Below, piece by piece: positions 9,194-17,396 of a DNA stretch of 64,000 nucleotides; position 1 is the first letter of the stretch, and each line of letters begins with the position of its first letter. The stretch comes from Bacteroidales bacterium (lineage in GTDB: Bacteria; Bacteroidota; Bacteroidia; Bacteroidales; WCHB1-69). The stretch is taken from NCBI GenBank assembly GCA_017535665.1, contig JAFXTS010000012.1:1-64000 (forward strand), read 5' to 3'. The notes beneath the pieces were generated by a model. The model saw only the letters and a program-made list of their open reading frames with translations. It ran no database searches and had not been told where the DNA came from. The translations under genes were made by a program, and so were the position numbers.

Positions 9194-9237
9194 CGAAAAA
9201 TTTGGAATCCAACGGCCTGCCGCGGTGCATTGTCGAT

Positions 9238-9360
9238 GTAGAGACGCGGTGCAATAACAACGTAGAGACGTGGTGCAATAACAACGTAGAGACGCGGTGC
9301 AGGCAATTGTAGAGACGCGGTGCAATAACAACGTAGAGACGTGGTGCACCGCGTCTCTAC
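9238..9360 (+). repeat. REP-like array upstream of the RAYT gene
   Basis: Five units beginning GTAGAGACG(C/T)GGTGC start at 9238, 9262, 9286, 9309 and 9333, so the period is 24, 24, 23 and 24 bases. The first four are separated mostly by AATAACAAC; the last (9333-9360) is a full 28-base palindrome whose second arm ends CGTCTCTAC. A degenerate piece (CCGCGGTGCATTGTCGAT) precedes the array. The GTAG foot is like the GTAG tetranucleotide known at the base of REP hairpins recognised by RAYT transposases. Confidence 0.85.
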
Positions 9361-9426
9361 ATATAAATTTTAACATAGAATTTATTATTATGTTATTAAA
9401 ATTATCAATAATTGGAAAAATATTTG

Positions 9427-9434
9427 TATTTTTG
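9427..9434 (+). promoter_or_regulatory. -7 promoter element for the RAYT transposase
   Basis: TATTTTTG, 23 bases upstream of the ATG at 9458. Confidence 0.55.
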
Positions 9435-9457
9435 CCAATGAAATTACAAATATTATC

Positions 9458-10075
9458 ATGAAAGAAGAAATTTTTCAAAACCGATACCGCATTTCATCGG
9501 CAAGGGCAATGTGGCACAATTACAATGGAGGTTTTTATTTTGTTACTATCTGCACGCACGGTAGGAAACATTATTTTGGTGAAATTGTGCGGAATGGAAT
9601 TGACGAACAGCCGCAAATGATTATGTCACCCATCGGTAAATTTGCTGGTGAACAATTCCTAAATGCAGGTATCCATTATCCGTATGCAGAAATTCCGTTG
9701 TGGGTGGTTATGCCCAATCATCTGCATGCCATCGTGGGAATTAATCATGGTAAAATCCATCATGACCGCCGCAATGTAAATGCGTTTTATGGGAAGGATG
9801 CCAGCGTAGAGACGCGGTGCAATAACAACGTAGAGACGCGGTGCACCACGTCTCTACATCGGGAAATCGCAAATATGCAGGGTTGGTTGTCCGTTGTCAT
9901 CGGAGGGCTGAAACGTGCCATCACCCATTTTGCCAACCAAAATCATATTCCATTTGCATGGCAAACCCGTTTCTACGACCGCATCATCCGCAACACGCAC
10001 GAACTGAACAGCATCGCCAATTATATCGATAATAACGTGGCAAAATGGAAGGATGATCGTTTTTACAGCGAATGA
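9458..10075 (+). CDS. REP-associated tyrosine transposase (RAYT, Y1/HUH family) carrying a REP array in frame
   Basis: A 205-residue single-strand nuclease of the IS200/IS605 Y1 superfamily. The early part has YNGGFYFVTICTHGRKHYFG, the HUH-type motif is PNHLHAIV, and the C-terminal helix region has FYDRIIRNTHELNSIANYI, where the Tyr of FYDRIIR is the likely nucleophile. RAYTs are single-copy domesticated transposases that act on REP sequences by cutting next to a GTAG-footed hairpin. Between the HLH motif and the C-terminal part, 52 bases (9806-9857) are a REP unit plus palindrome read as SVETRCNNNVETRCTTSLHR without loss of frame. REP arrays also flank both sides. Whether this copy is still active is unknown. 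Confidence 0.88.
   Translation: MKEEIFQNRYRISSARAMWHNYNGGFYFVTICTHGRKHYFGEIVRNGIDEQPQMIMSPIGKFAGEQFLNAGIHYPYAEIPLWVVMPNHLHAIVGINHGKIHHDRRNVNAFYGKDASVETRCNNNVETRCTTSLHREIANMQGWLSVVIGGLKRAITHFANQNHIPFAWQTRFYDRIIRNTHELNSIANYIDNNVAKWKDDRFYSE
9806..9857 (+). repeat. REP unit plus palindrome inside the RAYT coding region
   Basis: A GTAGAGACGCGGTGC unit at 9806, an AATAACAAC spacer, and a 28-base near-palindrome at 9830-9857. The spacing is 24 bases, as in the flanking arrays. Because 24 is a multiple of three and the unit has no stop in this frame, the transposase frame stays open. Confidence 0.88.
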
Positions 10076-10076
10076 T

Positions 10077-10128
10077 GTAGAGACGCGGTGCATTGCTGAT
10101 GTAGAGACGCGGTGCACCACGTCTCTAC
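10077..10128 (+). repeat. REP-like array downstream of the RAYT gene
   Basis: A unit at 10077-10091, a 9-base spacer and a 28-base near-palindrome at 10101-10128. It begins one base after the RAYT stop codon and ends just before the convergent gene, so it may also terminate transcription. Confidence 0.85.
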
Positions 10129-10131
10129 AAC

Positions 10132-10695
10132 CTATTTGATTTTCTTGTTGCAGATTTCGCCGATCTCCTCACCCAACTCGCTGAAGGCGAATTTGACACG
10201 ATGCTCCACCACAGGGGTCATCTGGTAGCCATTGCCAGCAACATCGGAAAAGGTGATGATGGCGAAAGATTCGGTACTTCCAGTGGGCACAAACGTAATG
10301 GTACCGGTGAGTTTGCAGGGCTGTGAGAACGGACCTGCGAAGCTGCCCGGGTCGATGTCGGTGATTTTCACGATAGCCGTGTATTTCGCATTGGGGTAGT
10401 TGCCCGCCTGCAACTTCGACATCTCGTTGTTCCAATCTTTCAGCATCTCCGGCTGCCACATGTTGGTACGGAACTCGCCCGTCCAATCTTTTTTCCACTG
10501 CTCGAAATCATCGTGATCGTCATTCTTTTTGAAGAATTTGGCTTCAGAATCGCCATCGTAGGTAACGCCGTCGTAAACGAAAACCACATTCAGCTCCTTC
10601 TGTCCCGACAACGGAGAGAGGTCGCCTTTCAGTTTCTGGGCCTGCATAAAAGTCACGGATGCCATGACCATCAATAAAACAAAGATTCTTTTCAT
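10132..10695 (-). CDS. Exported protein of unknown function
   Basis: A 187-residue protein with a signal peptide (MKRIFVLLMVMASVTFMQAQ). The mature part begins KLKGDLSPLSGQKELNVVFV and contains YDGVTYDGDSEAKFF and a charged helical stretch, then a beta-rich half with ITFSDVAGNGYQMTP. I associate this pattern with uncharacterised periplasmic proteins of Bacteroidales but cannot name a family. It is the last gene of a likely four-gene unit led by asd, 33 bases after the GH114-like gene. It has no lipobox, so it is probably soluble in the periplasm or sent to the outer membrane. Confidence 0.75.
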   Translation of the reverse strand: MKRIFVLLMVMASVTFMQAQKLKGDLSPLSGQKELNVVFVYDGVTYDGDSEAKFFKKNDDHDDFEQWKKDWTGEFRTNMWQPEMLKDWNNEMSKLQAGNYPNAKYTAIVKITDIDPGSFAGPFSQPCKLTGTITFVPTGSTESFAIITFSDVAGNGYQMTPVVEHRVKFAFSELGEEIGEICNKKIK

Positions 10696-10728
10696 AATGC
10701 TAAATATTAAGGGTTAATAATAGATTGA

Positions 10729-11700
10729 TTATTCATAATATTCAAACGCGTCAATAATATCCAAATACACGCCATCGAAGCCGGCATGAAGGATGCGGTT
10801 GAGATAGCTGTCGCCAGCACCGCAGATGATTTCCTGCCAGTCGGAATTCCAATAATGCACCTTGTAGTTGCCCTCCCAGTCAGGATTTTCCTTGTCGAGC
10901 CACACGGGGCGGTGCCGCTTCCACGACTGCTGCCAGTAGTATCGGTAGCTTTCTGCCTCACCAATCGACATATAGCTCATCACCATACGGCGACCACCGT
11001 TGGCTTTGTTGCGCAACTGCTCGATTTCTTCAGCGGTAAAGGCCTCGCCATCGAAAAACAGATCCATGATCAGCAGGTCGTAGTTGGTGGCGCAAACGGC
11101 GGCAATGAAGGCCGATTTGTTAGCAAAGCCTTCAGGATTAATGAGATATAGAAAATTTCGCACCTCGTTCAAATGCGTAATGTCATCGTTATTTTCGTGG
11201 AGGGGAGGAGTAGTGGAGATGCGGTTGAGCTCGCGGGAGGGCGGGGCATACGGCACGAAGCCCTCCTCATCGCAGCGAGTTGCGGAGGTGGCCATTTGCT
11301 GATTGTCTGTACAATAGTCCGTCACCAAAATCGCCTTTCTATCCGTATGCAAGCGACGAAGGAAGCCGAGCAGGTGGTTGGTTTCGTTGGCTGGAGTAGC
11401 GATGCCGTCGCCGTCGTAGCCGTAGAAGAGGTCCTCTTGCCCCACGCCATCAATGGCCGACAGGTAGCGTGATGCCCAGTTCCCGTCTGCCTCGCCATTT
11501 TCGGTAACCAGTTCCACGCCGTTCTGGGTGATGACCACGAAATGGCTGTTGGTCTCCCGTGCCGTCTCGCTGATCCGCACCACAAAGCCGCGCATGGCCT
11601 GCCGGTAGTCGCTGCACGGGTCATCGTGCAGACGGTCGCAACCGCCCACGCTGAGAACGAGGAGAAACATCAGCCAGAAGTGTCGGGGAAGGTGGGACAT
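10729..11700 (-). CDS. Lipoprotein of the glycoside hydrolase 114 / TM1410-like TIM-barrel family
   Basis: A lipoprotein of 323 residues if it starts at the ATG at 11700, whose hydrophobic stretch ends in LLVLSVGGC, a good lipobox. A longer start at 11736 would add a Tyr-rich stretch and is less likely. The C-terminal part has VMSYMSIGEAESYRYYW and FDGVYLDIIDAFEYYE, hallmarks of GH114-like endo-alpha-1,4-polygalactosaminidase proteins, with acidic residues at the ends of barrel strands. The substrate is probably an extracellular galactosaminogalactan-like or other amino-sugar polymer, but this is family inference. It lies in the asd unit. Confidence 0.8.
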   Translation of the reverse strand: MSHLPRHFWLMFLLVLSVGGCDRLHDDPCSDYRQAMRGFVVRISETARETNSHFVVITQNGVELVTENGEADGNWASRYLSAIDGVGQEDLFYGYDGDGIATPANETNHLLGFLRRLHTDRKAILVTDYCTDNQQMATSATRCDEEGFVPYAPPSRELNRISTTPPLHENNDDITHLNEVRNFLYLINPEGFANKSAFIAAVCATNYDLLIMDLFFDGEAFTAEEIEQLRNKANGGRRMVMSYMSIGEAESYRYYWQQSWKRHRPVWLDKENPDWEGNYKVHYWNSDWQEIICGAGDSYLNRILHAGFDGVYLDIIDAFEYYE

Positions 11701-11757
11701 GATAAGAGAATGATAGTAGTAATAGATGTTTTTCATAACTGTACTATTTATTAGTTA

Positions 11758-12321
11758 TCATTTTATGATTTCCTCCGGAAACACCCCTTGTTCGAGGGCT
11801 CCCGTGTCGGAAAGCTTCCTCGCAGGAATGCCCCCGATTGTGCAGTTGTCGGAAAACGAGCTGTTAACTACTGCATTAGCACCGATAGCCACATTGTTGC
11901 CGATGGTGATGTTGCCATAGAGCTTGGCACCAGGCCCCACATATACATTGTCGCCCAAAACAGGGGTACCATTGTAATCTCCGATAGAAGTGGAGGGGTG
12001 GATGCGGCAGTTGGCCCCCACCCGCACAGCCGGATTGACCACCACCGTGCCACGATGCACCAGACACAAGCCCGGACCGAACACATTTTTAGGGATGGTA
12101 ACACCGAGCTTCACAGCCAGACGGTGGTTCAGCACCTCCAGAAAGATTCGGGAGAGCAACCGCCAACGCCGACAATTCGTCAGATATTCCAACTTGCGGA
12201 GGCGCAGCTGAAATCGTAACTGGTCGATACGCAGCCAGTTATAAAAACTAACCTTCTGCAATCCGTAGGCGGCCAGATCAGCGCGGACAAACTGACGATA
12301 TTCTTGGCGGGAGGTAATCAT
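11758..12321 (-). CDS. Serine acetyltransferase-like hexapeptide acyltransferase
   Basis: A 187-residue left-handed beta-helix acyltransferase. After a helical N-terminus of about 70 residues, hexapeptide repeats run from about 75 to 165 (VRVGANCRIHPSTSIGD, LGDNVYVGPGAKLYGNITIGNNVAIGANAVV), followed by the IGGIPARKL cap. The family moves an acetyl group from acetyl-CoA to an acceptor; CysE makes O-acetylserine, while close relatives in polysaccharide loci modify sugars. The short N-terminal part is more like the latter group. It starts 5 bases after the asd stop, so it is co-transcribed with asd. Confidence 0.82.
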   Translation of the reverse strand: MITSRQEYRQFVRADLAAYGLQKVSFYNWLRIDQLRFQLRLRKLEYLTNCRRWRLLSRIFLEVLNHRLAVKLGVTIPKNVFGPGLCLVHRGTVVVNPAVRVGANCRIHPSTSIGDYNGTPVLGDNVYVGPGAKLYGNITIGNNVAIGANAVVNSSFSDNCTIGGIPARKLSDTGALEQGVFPEEIIK

Positions 12322-12326
12322 AATTT

Positions 12327-13313
12327 CTACCCTCTTTTCTCTATCAATTTCTGCATAATCTGAATAGCATTGGTGGCAGCACCCTTGCGGAGATTATCAG
12401 CCACTATCCACATATTCAAGCTGTTAGGCTGAGAGAAGTCGCGACGAAGACGGCCCACAAACACCTCGTCTTTGTCTTTGGCGAAACGGGGCATGGGGTA
12501 TTCGTTGCGGTCGGGGTTGTCGAGCACCACCACGCCGGGCATGTCGGTGAGGAGCTGGCGCACTTGGGCGAGGTCGTAGTCTTGGTCGAACTCCACATTC
12601 ACCGCTTCGGAGTGGCCACCAAAGACGGGCACACGCACCACCGTGGCAGTGATTTGTATCGTATTGTCGCCCAAAATCTTACGAGTTTCATTTACCAGTT
12701 TGGTCTCCTCGGTGGTATAGCCGTTAGGCTCGAACGTACCGCCGTGCGGCAGCACGTTAAGGTCGATTTCGTAAGGATAAGCCTTCTCGCACGGCCGGCC
12801 AGCACGCTCCTCGTTGAGCTGCCGCACGGCCTTCACGCCGGTACCCGTCACCGACTGGTAGGTAGAAATCACGAGGCGGTGGATATGGTACTGCCGGTGG
12901 AGCGGCGCGAGGGCCAGCACCATCTGGATGGTGGAGCAGTTGGGGTTGGCGATGATACGGTCGGCAGGGCTTACCACATCGATGTTGATTTCAGGAACTA
13001 CGAGCGGGATGTGCTCATAGCTGCGCCATGCCGACGAGTTGTCGATGACCGTGGTGCCCACCTCCGCAAACTGCGGGGCGTATTGGAGCGATGCCGCACT
13101 GCCGGCCGAAAAGATGGCGTACTGTGGACGCTGCGCGATGGCATCCTCTACCGACACCACCTTCAGCTGCCGACCACCAAAAGTCACCTCCTTGCCTACC
13201 GAGCGTGCCGAAGCGGCAGGTATCAGTTCACAATTTCCAAATCCTCTCTCTTCCAATACTTTAAGCATTACACTTCCTACTAATCCAGTAGCTCCAACCA
13301 ATGCAATTTTCAT
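12327..13313 (-). CDS. asd: Aspartate-semialdehyde dehydrogenase
   Basis: A 328-residue NADP-dependent enzyme reducing aspartyl phosphate to aspartate semialdehyde, the branch point to lysine, diaminopimelate, threonine and methionine. The N-terminal Rossmann motif is ALVGATGLVGSVM, the catalytic Cys126 is in ANPNCSTIQ, and the conserved YQSVTGTG and GGHSEAVNVEF segments are present. The length fits the family. It heads a minus-strand unit of four genes (asd, acyltransferase, GH114-like, exported protein), a mixture without obvious pathway logic beyond diaminopimelate supply for the wall. Confidence 0.96.
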   Translation of the reverse strand: MKIALVGATGLVGSVMLKVLEERGFGNCELIPAASARSVGKEVTFGGRQLKVVSVEDAIAQRPQYAIFSAGSAASLQYAPQFAEVGTTVIDNSSAWRSYEHIPLVVPEINIDVVSPADRIIANPNCSTIQMVLALAPLHRQYHIHRLVISTYQSVTGTGVKAVRQLNEERAGRPCEKAYPYEIDLNVLPHGGTFEPNGYTTEETKLVNETRKILGDNTIQITATVVRVPVFGGHSEAVNVEFDQDYDLAQVRQLLTDMPGVVVLDNPDRNEYPMPRFAKDKDEVFVGRLRRDFSQPNSLNMWIVADNLRKGAATNAIQIMQKLIEKRG

Positions 13314-13362
13314 ATCTGTAAATTTTTTCTTAAAAATTCTTAAAACACTTGAAATTCACCTG

Positions 13363-13370
13363 CAAAAATA
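13363..13370 (-). promoter_or_regulatory. -7 promoter element for the asd unit
   Basis: TATTTTTG on the minus strand. It is separated by a single base from the divergent element at 13372, so the two promoters overlap back to back. Confidence 0.5.
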
Positions 13371-13371
13371 G

Positions 13372-13379
13372 TAAATTTG
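13372..13379 (+). promoter_or_regulatory. -7 promoter element for the lamin-tail surface protein gene
   Basis: TAAATTTG matches TAnnTTTG and leaves a 42-base leader before the ATG at 13422. Confidence 0.5.
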
Positions 13380-13421
13380 CACAATTGAAACTCGGAAAAA
13401 CTTCCAAAACTCAAAAAAAAT

Positions 13422-16031
13422 ATGAAGACGCTTAAATTCCTCTTACTCATCGGGTTATCATTCTCCACTTTTTTTCTTTCGGCGCAGGTCTATGATGATT
13501 TTTCGGATGGGGACTTCATTTCCTCACCGATTTGGGTAGGCGACACCGACCAATTCATCGTCAACTCACAGCAGCAGTTGCAGTTGAATGCGCCTGAGGC
13601 GGGCAGGGCCTATCTGACCACTGCCGTCCATTTTGGCGATACGGATTGCGAGTGGCGGCTCTCGCTGAAAATGTCGTTCGCGCCTTCGGGCAGCAACTAC
13701 GCCCGCTACTATCTTGCCACCGACACAGCCAACCTTTTCGCTACCAGCCTCGTAGGGTATTTTCTCCAGTTTGGCGAGGCGGGCAGCAACGATGCCATCG
13801 AACTCTTCTACCAACAAGGCGACTCGCTGGTATCGGTGTTCCGCAGCAACACCAGCGTGTCCAAATCTTTCTTTTATAATATAAAGATTATCAGAAATTT
13901 AGAGAATGATTGGACGCTATGGGTGGACACCCTCCGGCTCGGCTCCTACTACCTCGACACTTCGGGCACTCACGCTGCGCCGTTGCCTCCCGACGGCCAT
14001 CTCGGACCCGTCTGCGTCTTCACCTCCGGCAACCGTACCAAGTTCTACTTCGACGACCTCTACTGCGGACCGCCCCTCATTGACACCACCCCACCTTCGG
14101 TAAGCCAATGGACTTTCGACATCGATGCGCCTAACCAGCTCGTTATCAGCTATTCAGAGCGGGTGACCGACACCAGCGCATTAGACTGCACCCACTATAC
14201 CAATAGGTCAGAGCAGCAACATCCCGTTCTTTGTGAGTGGGAGGGGGAAGATGAGTGTGCTGTGCGGCTCTATTTTGCGGAGGCCTTGGAGGATCGGCAG
14301 GAGGTGACCATCGACATCCAACAAGTCACTGACTATAATAATAACATACTGATTGACACTACTTTATATTTAACCTATTGTATTCCCAGAAGGCATGAGA
14401 TACTGATCACCGAAATCATGGCTGACCCGTCACCACCTGTTCATCTTCCCGAGTGCGAATACGTGGAGCTGTACAACAGCCTGCCGTTTCCTATCTCCTT
14501 GAAAGGATGGACGTTGGCGATGGGCAATAGTCGTCGCACCCTGCCCGACAGCACGTTGCCGCCGGGTGGATATGGTATCGTGACGGGTGCCGCCAACGCC
14601 ACGCTCTTTCCGCCCTCCGTGCCCGTGGTGAGCGTCTCCTCGCTGAGTTTGACCGACGACGGACAGCAGGTGGTGCTCTACGACCGGCAAGGCCGTATCA
14701 TCCATCGGGTGCAGTACAGCCGCAGCTGGCACCGCAACACGCTGAAGCGCGACGGCGGGTGGTCGTTGGAGATGATGGATGTGGGCAACCCTTGTGGGGC
14801 GGCCGACAATTGGGACTCTTCGGACGACGGGCGGGGCGGCACCCCAGGCGAGCCCAACTCGATAGCAGGCTCCCAGCCCGACGAGTCGCCGCCGGAGTGG
14901 GTGAAAGTCACCGTGCCGGATGCGTGGCACGTGCGGCTGTTCTTCAGCGAGACGCTGCTTACCGACTCGTTCCCCTCCCCTTCCCTATTCGGCATCGAGC
15001 CGCCTATGGCTATCGAGCGAGCCGAGACGGAACTGCCCGCCGGACAGCAGATTACACTCACATTGGGGGAAGAACTGCAACAGCGGGTGGTGTACACCCT
15101 CACCCTGCGTGGGAGGTTGTGTGATTGCGTGGGCAACCTCACCGAGGAGGGTGTTTCGCTGCCGTTCGGCCTGCCCGAGGAAGCAGCCGCCGGCGACATC
15201 ATCATCAACGAGGTGCTTACCAACCCTTTCGCCGATAGCGATGCCGACTATGTGGAGCTTTACAACCGTTCCGACAAGTTGCTGGATGTGAGCGTTTTAT
15301 GGCTCGGAGCGGGCAACGGCGATTTGCCCTCACAGGCGGTGAAGGCCATTCCCGATGGCTACCTGCTCTTCCCTTCCCAGTACGTGGCCATTGCCAAGAG
15401 CCGGGCGCTCACCCTCGAGCAGTACACCTGTCCGTATCCGACGCGGGTGGTGGAGAATGCTGCTCTGCCAGCCTACGCCAACGACGAGGGTACCGTACAC
15501 CTGCTGGACGGCAGTTACCATGTTATTGACCGGTTGTATTATACGGCATCGATGCACCATCCTCTGCTGACCAGCACCGACGGGGTGGCGTTGGAGCGCA
15601 TCCACCCCGATGCTGAAGCGCAGGATGCAACCAACTGGACGTCAGCGTCGGAGAACTACGGGTGGGGCACGCCGGGGTACCGCAACTCGCAATTCTCGGA
15701 GCTGGCGGCGACCGACGCGGAGATCACTGTCGTGCCGGATGTTTTCAGTCCGGACGGCGATGGCAACAACGACTTTGCCGAGATATACTGTAGGTTTGAG
15801 GAGGCCGGCAGTTGCATCACCATCGACTTGTACAATCGAGCGGGGCAGCGGGTGCGGCGGTTAGCAGCCAACGAGCCGGTAGGCTTCGAGGCCCGTTACC
15901 GGTGGGACGGCACCACCGACGACCATCGGGCAGCGAACAGCGACATCTACCTGGTTCATATCCAGTTATGGAATCCCAATGGCAAGCGGAAGAGTTACCG
16001 CCGCACGGTGGCGGTGGTAAGGAGGGAGTGA
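13422..16031 (+). CDS. Secreted lamin-tail-domain protein with T9SS type B tail
   Basis: An 869-residue secreted protein. Residues 1-21 are a signal peptide, about 22-215 a beta-rich domain beginning YDDFSDGDF that resembles concanavalin-type modules, then two lamin-tail domains: ILITEIMADPSPP ... EYVELYNS (near 325) and GDIIINEVLTNP ... DYVELYNRS (near 590). Big-like segments (YSERVTD..., FFSETLLTD) precede each. The last ~85 residues are a gliding-motility C-terminal domain (VPDVFSPDGDGNNDFAEIY ... YRWDG ... DIYLVHIQLW), the type B T9SS signal. It is probably surface displayed or released; the binding target is unknown. It is convergent with the next gene, 4 bases away. Confidence 0.93.
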   Translation: MKTLKFLLLIGLSFSTFFLSAQVYDDFSDGDFISSPIWVGDTDQFIVNSQQQLQLNAPEAGRAYLTTAVHFGDTDCEWRLSLKMSFAPSGSNYARYYLATDTANLFATSLVGYFLQFGEAGSNDAIELFYQQGDSLVSVFRSNTSVSKSFFYNIKIIRNLENDWTLWVDTLRLGSYYLDTSGTHAAPLPPDGHLGPVCVFTSGNRTKFYFDDLYCGPPLIDTTPPSVSQWTFDIDAPNQLVISYSERVTDTSALDCTHYTNRSEQQHPVLCEWEGEDECAVRLYFAEALEDRQEVTIDIQQVTDYNNNILIDTTLYLTYCIPRRHEILITEIMADPSPPVHLPECEYVELYNSLPFPISLKGWTLAMGNSRRTLPDSTLPPGGYGIVTGAANATLFPPSVPVVSVSSLSLTDDGQQVVLYDRQGRIIHRVQYSRSWHRNTLKRDGGWSLEMMDVGNPCGAADNWDSSDDGRGGTPGEPNSIAGSQPDESPPEWVKVTVPDAWHVRLFFSETLLTDSFPSPSLFGIEPPMAIERAETELPAGQQITLTLGEELQQRVVYTLTLRGRLCDCVGNLTEEGVSLPFGLPEEAAAGDIIINEVLTNPFADSDADYVELYNRSDKLLDVSVLWLGAGNGDLPSQAVKAIPDGYLLFPSQYVAIAKSRALTLEQYTCPYPTRVVENAALPAYANDEGTVHLLDGSYHVIDRLYYTASMHHPLLTSTDGVALERIHPDAEAQDATNWTSASENYGWGTPGYRNSQFSELAATDAEITVVPDVFSPDGDGNNDFAEIYCRFEEAGSCITIDLYNRAGQRVRRLAANEPVGFEARYRWDGTTDDHRAANSDIYLVHIQLWNPNGKRKSYRRTVAVVRRE

Positions 16032-16035
16032 GCGC

Positions 16036-17169
16036 CTATGCTTTTCTCTTGAACCACAAACCCATTACAGGATCCGAAAGGAACAGACCCTGTTCGATGG
16101 AAACAATGAAATCGCGTTCCAGCAGCACTTTTTGCATCTTGGCAACATTCGACTTGGTTCCGAGATTATATTTTGTCATTACCTCCTGTGAAGTCCAGTG
16201 AGTGTGCTGCCCATCCACAATGGCCCGTAGCAGATTCATTTGATAGGAAGTGAGACTGCCTGTTTGTTCCATAAAGAGTGGCGTGCATTGCATCAGCAGG
16301 TCACTAATTCCCATTTCAATTGTCTCTTCGGAAACCTCATTTTCAGTGTTGAGCATTACGTTCCACGACAGTTGCTGTACATACGATGACTGGTTCTCCA
16401 CTGTTTCACAAATTCGTTGCACAAAATTTCTGTCGATATGCAGTCCCTTTTTCTCAAATTTCGACTGGATGAAAAGAATCCAGTCATCGGTGGGAATGGC
16501 TTGCAGGTAATTGGGCTCGCCAAACTGGTAGAACGGCATTCGTTTATTTTGAAAAAGCTGATTCATCATGTGTTGGCGGCTGCCGAACAAACAGTACGAC
16601 ACATGTTGTTGGTGTTGCCACACACCTCTCATCCGCTTTTGTACTTGCAGTCTGTCGGGCCATTCCGCCACTTGCTGGAACTCGTCAATACAAACCACGA
16701 TGTGTTTGCCCAGTTGCTTCGCTATCTGTTCTGGCAAGGAAAGCACCTCTTCTGGTGAATACTCCTTGGGGGTGATGCCAAGTGAAACGGAGTAATCGGT
16801 GACAGAATCCGGACTCATTGAAATCTTTGGCGACACACGAGCGAGAAATCGGCGTACATTATCCATCAGAACCTCAATTTTTGAGGAGGTCTGCTTTAGA
16901 ATAGTTTCAGCAAATTTATTGTAGAAATCGTACTCAGAGCGGCAATCGTAGATGTCCATATACACTGGATGCACGATGTCCTTGTCCACTATTTGCATCA
17001 CGTGTTTCACCAATGATGTTTTTCCCATACGACGAGGAGAAATTAGAATCACATTCAATCCATTTTCAAAGTTCAACTTCAACCGCCTTGACTCCTGTGT
17101 ACGGTCGGTGAAGTTATCTCCCTCAACAGAAACACCATATAAAAACGATGGATTCACTTCCTTTCTCAT
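16036..17169 (-). CDS. AAA ATPase with a C-terminal winged helix
   Basis: A 377-residue P-loop ATPase. Walker A is LISPRRMGKTSL (around residue 45) and Walker B is IVVCIDEFQQV (around 160), with a Phe-Gly-Ser-Arg sensor segment following. The C-terminal part (SYQMNLLRAIVDGQ ... TSQEVMTKYNLGTKSNVAKM) looks like a winged helix. It belongs to the large group of Bacteroidetes/archaeal-type ATPases related to ATPase_2; their functions are mostly unknown and no effector domain is visible. It is transcribed alone from its own -7 element with a ~70-base leader. Confidence 0.85.
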   Translation of the reverse strand: MRKEVNPSFLYGVSVEGDNFTDRTQESRRLKLNFENGLNVILISPRRMGKTSLVKHVMQIVDKDIVHPVYMDIYDCRSEYDFYNKFAETILKQTSSKIEVLMDNVRRFLARVSPKISMSPDSVTDYSVSLGITPKEYSPEEVLSLPEQIAKQLGKHIVVCIDEFQQVAEWPDRLQVQKRMRGVWQHQQHVSYCLFGSRQHMMNQLFQNKRMPFYQFGEPNYLQAIPTDDWILFIQSKFEKKGLHIDRNFVQRICETVENQSSYVQQLSWNVMLNTENEVSEETIEMGISDLLMQCTPLFMEQTGSLTSYQMNLLRAIVDGQHTHWTSQEVMTKYNLGTKSNVAKMQKVLLERDFIVSIEQGLFLSDPVMGLWFKRKA

Positions 17170-17247
17170 ATCTATAATTGTTTATTTCAAAATTCGTTAT
17201 AAAGTTCACCAAATGGTAGTCCACCCATTGGTAAACTTTTGAGACTG

Positions 17248-17255
17248 CAAAAATA
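17248..17255 (-). promoter_or_regulatory. -7 promoter element for the 16036-17169 ATPase
   Basis: TATTTTTG on the minus strand. The leader between it and the ATG contains two related ACCA..TGG(T) motifs, a possible operator. Confidence 0.45.
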
Positions 17256-17295
17256 ACACAAAATAATTAATGGAATGATGTGCGAGGAAAAAATT

Positions 17296-17396
17296 TTTTG
17301 TCGTAAATATGGCTTCGCTTCCAGTCGGTCCAATTCAGCGAGGTCACGGTCGAGGATGACCTCCTTTTGCAAGGCGGCGGTGGGCTGGCGGAATCT
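17296..17396 (-). pseudogene. Degenerate fragment resembling an ORF6N N-terminus
   Basis: On the minus strand this stretch reads QKEVILDRDLAELDRLEAK, which mirrors QQVILDCDVAELYGVETK in the intact ORF6N gene directly upstream. The similarity covers only about 20 residues before the frame turns into unrelated sequence. It is best explained as a decayed partial copy of a second ORF6N gene; the evidence is short. Confidence 0.4.

Larger units (their letters stand above)
9120..9457. other. Divergent intergenic region: two promoters and a REP array
   Basis: These 338 bases hold the C10 protease promoter at the left, the REP array in the middle and, after an AT-rich stretch, the RAYT promoter at the right. 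I saw no further gene in it. Confidence 0.7.

Noticed and set aside
9120..9284. N-terminal extension of the C10 protease frame
   Set aside because: It is translated repeat sequence lying upstream of a proper signal peptide and includes the promoter.
9238..9360. CRISPR array from the regularly spaced repeats
   Set aside because: The period is only 24 bases, spacers are near-identical 8-9-mers and not unique, repeats end in a palindrome, and no cas genes are present.
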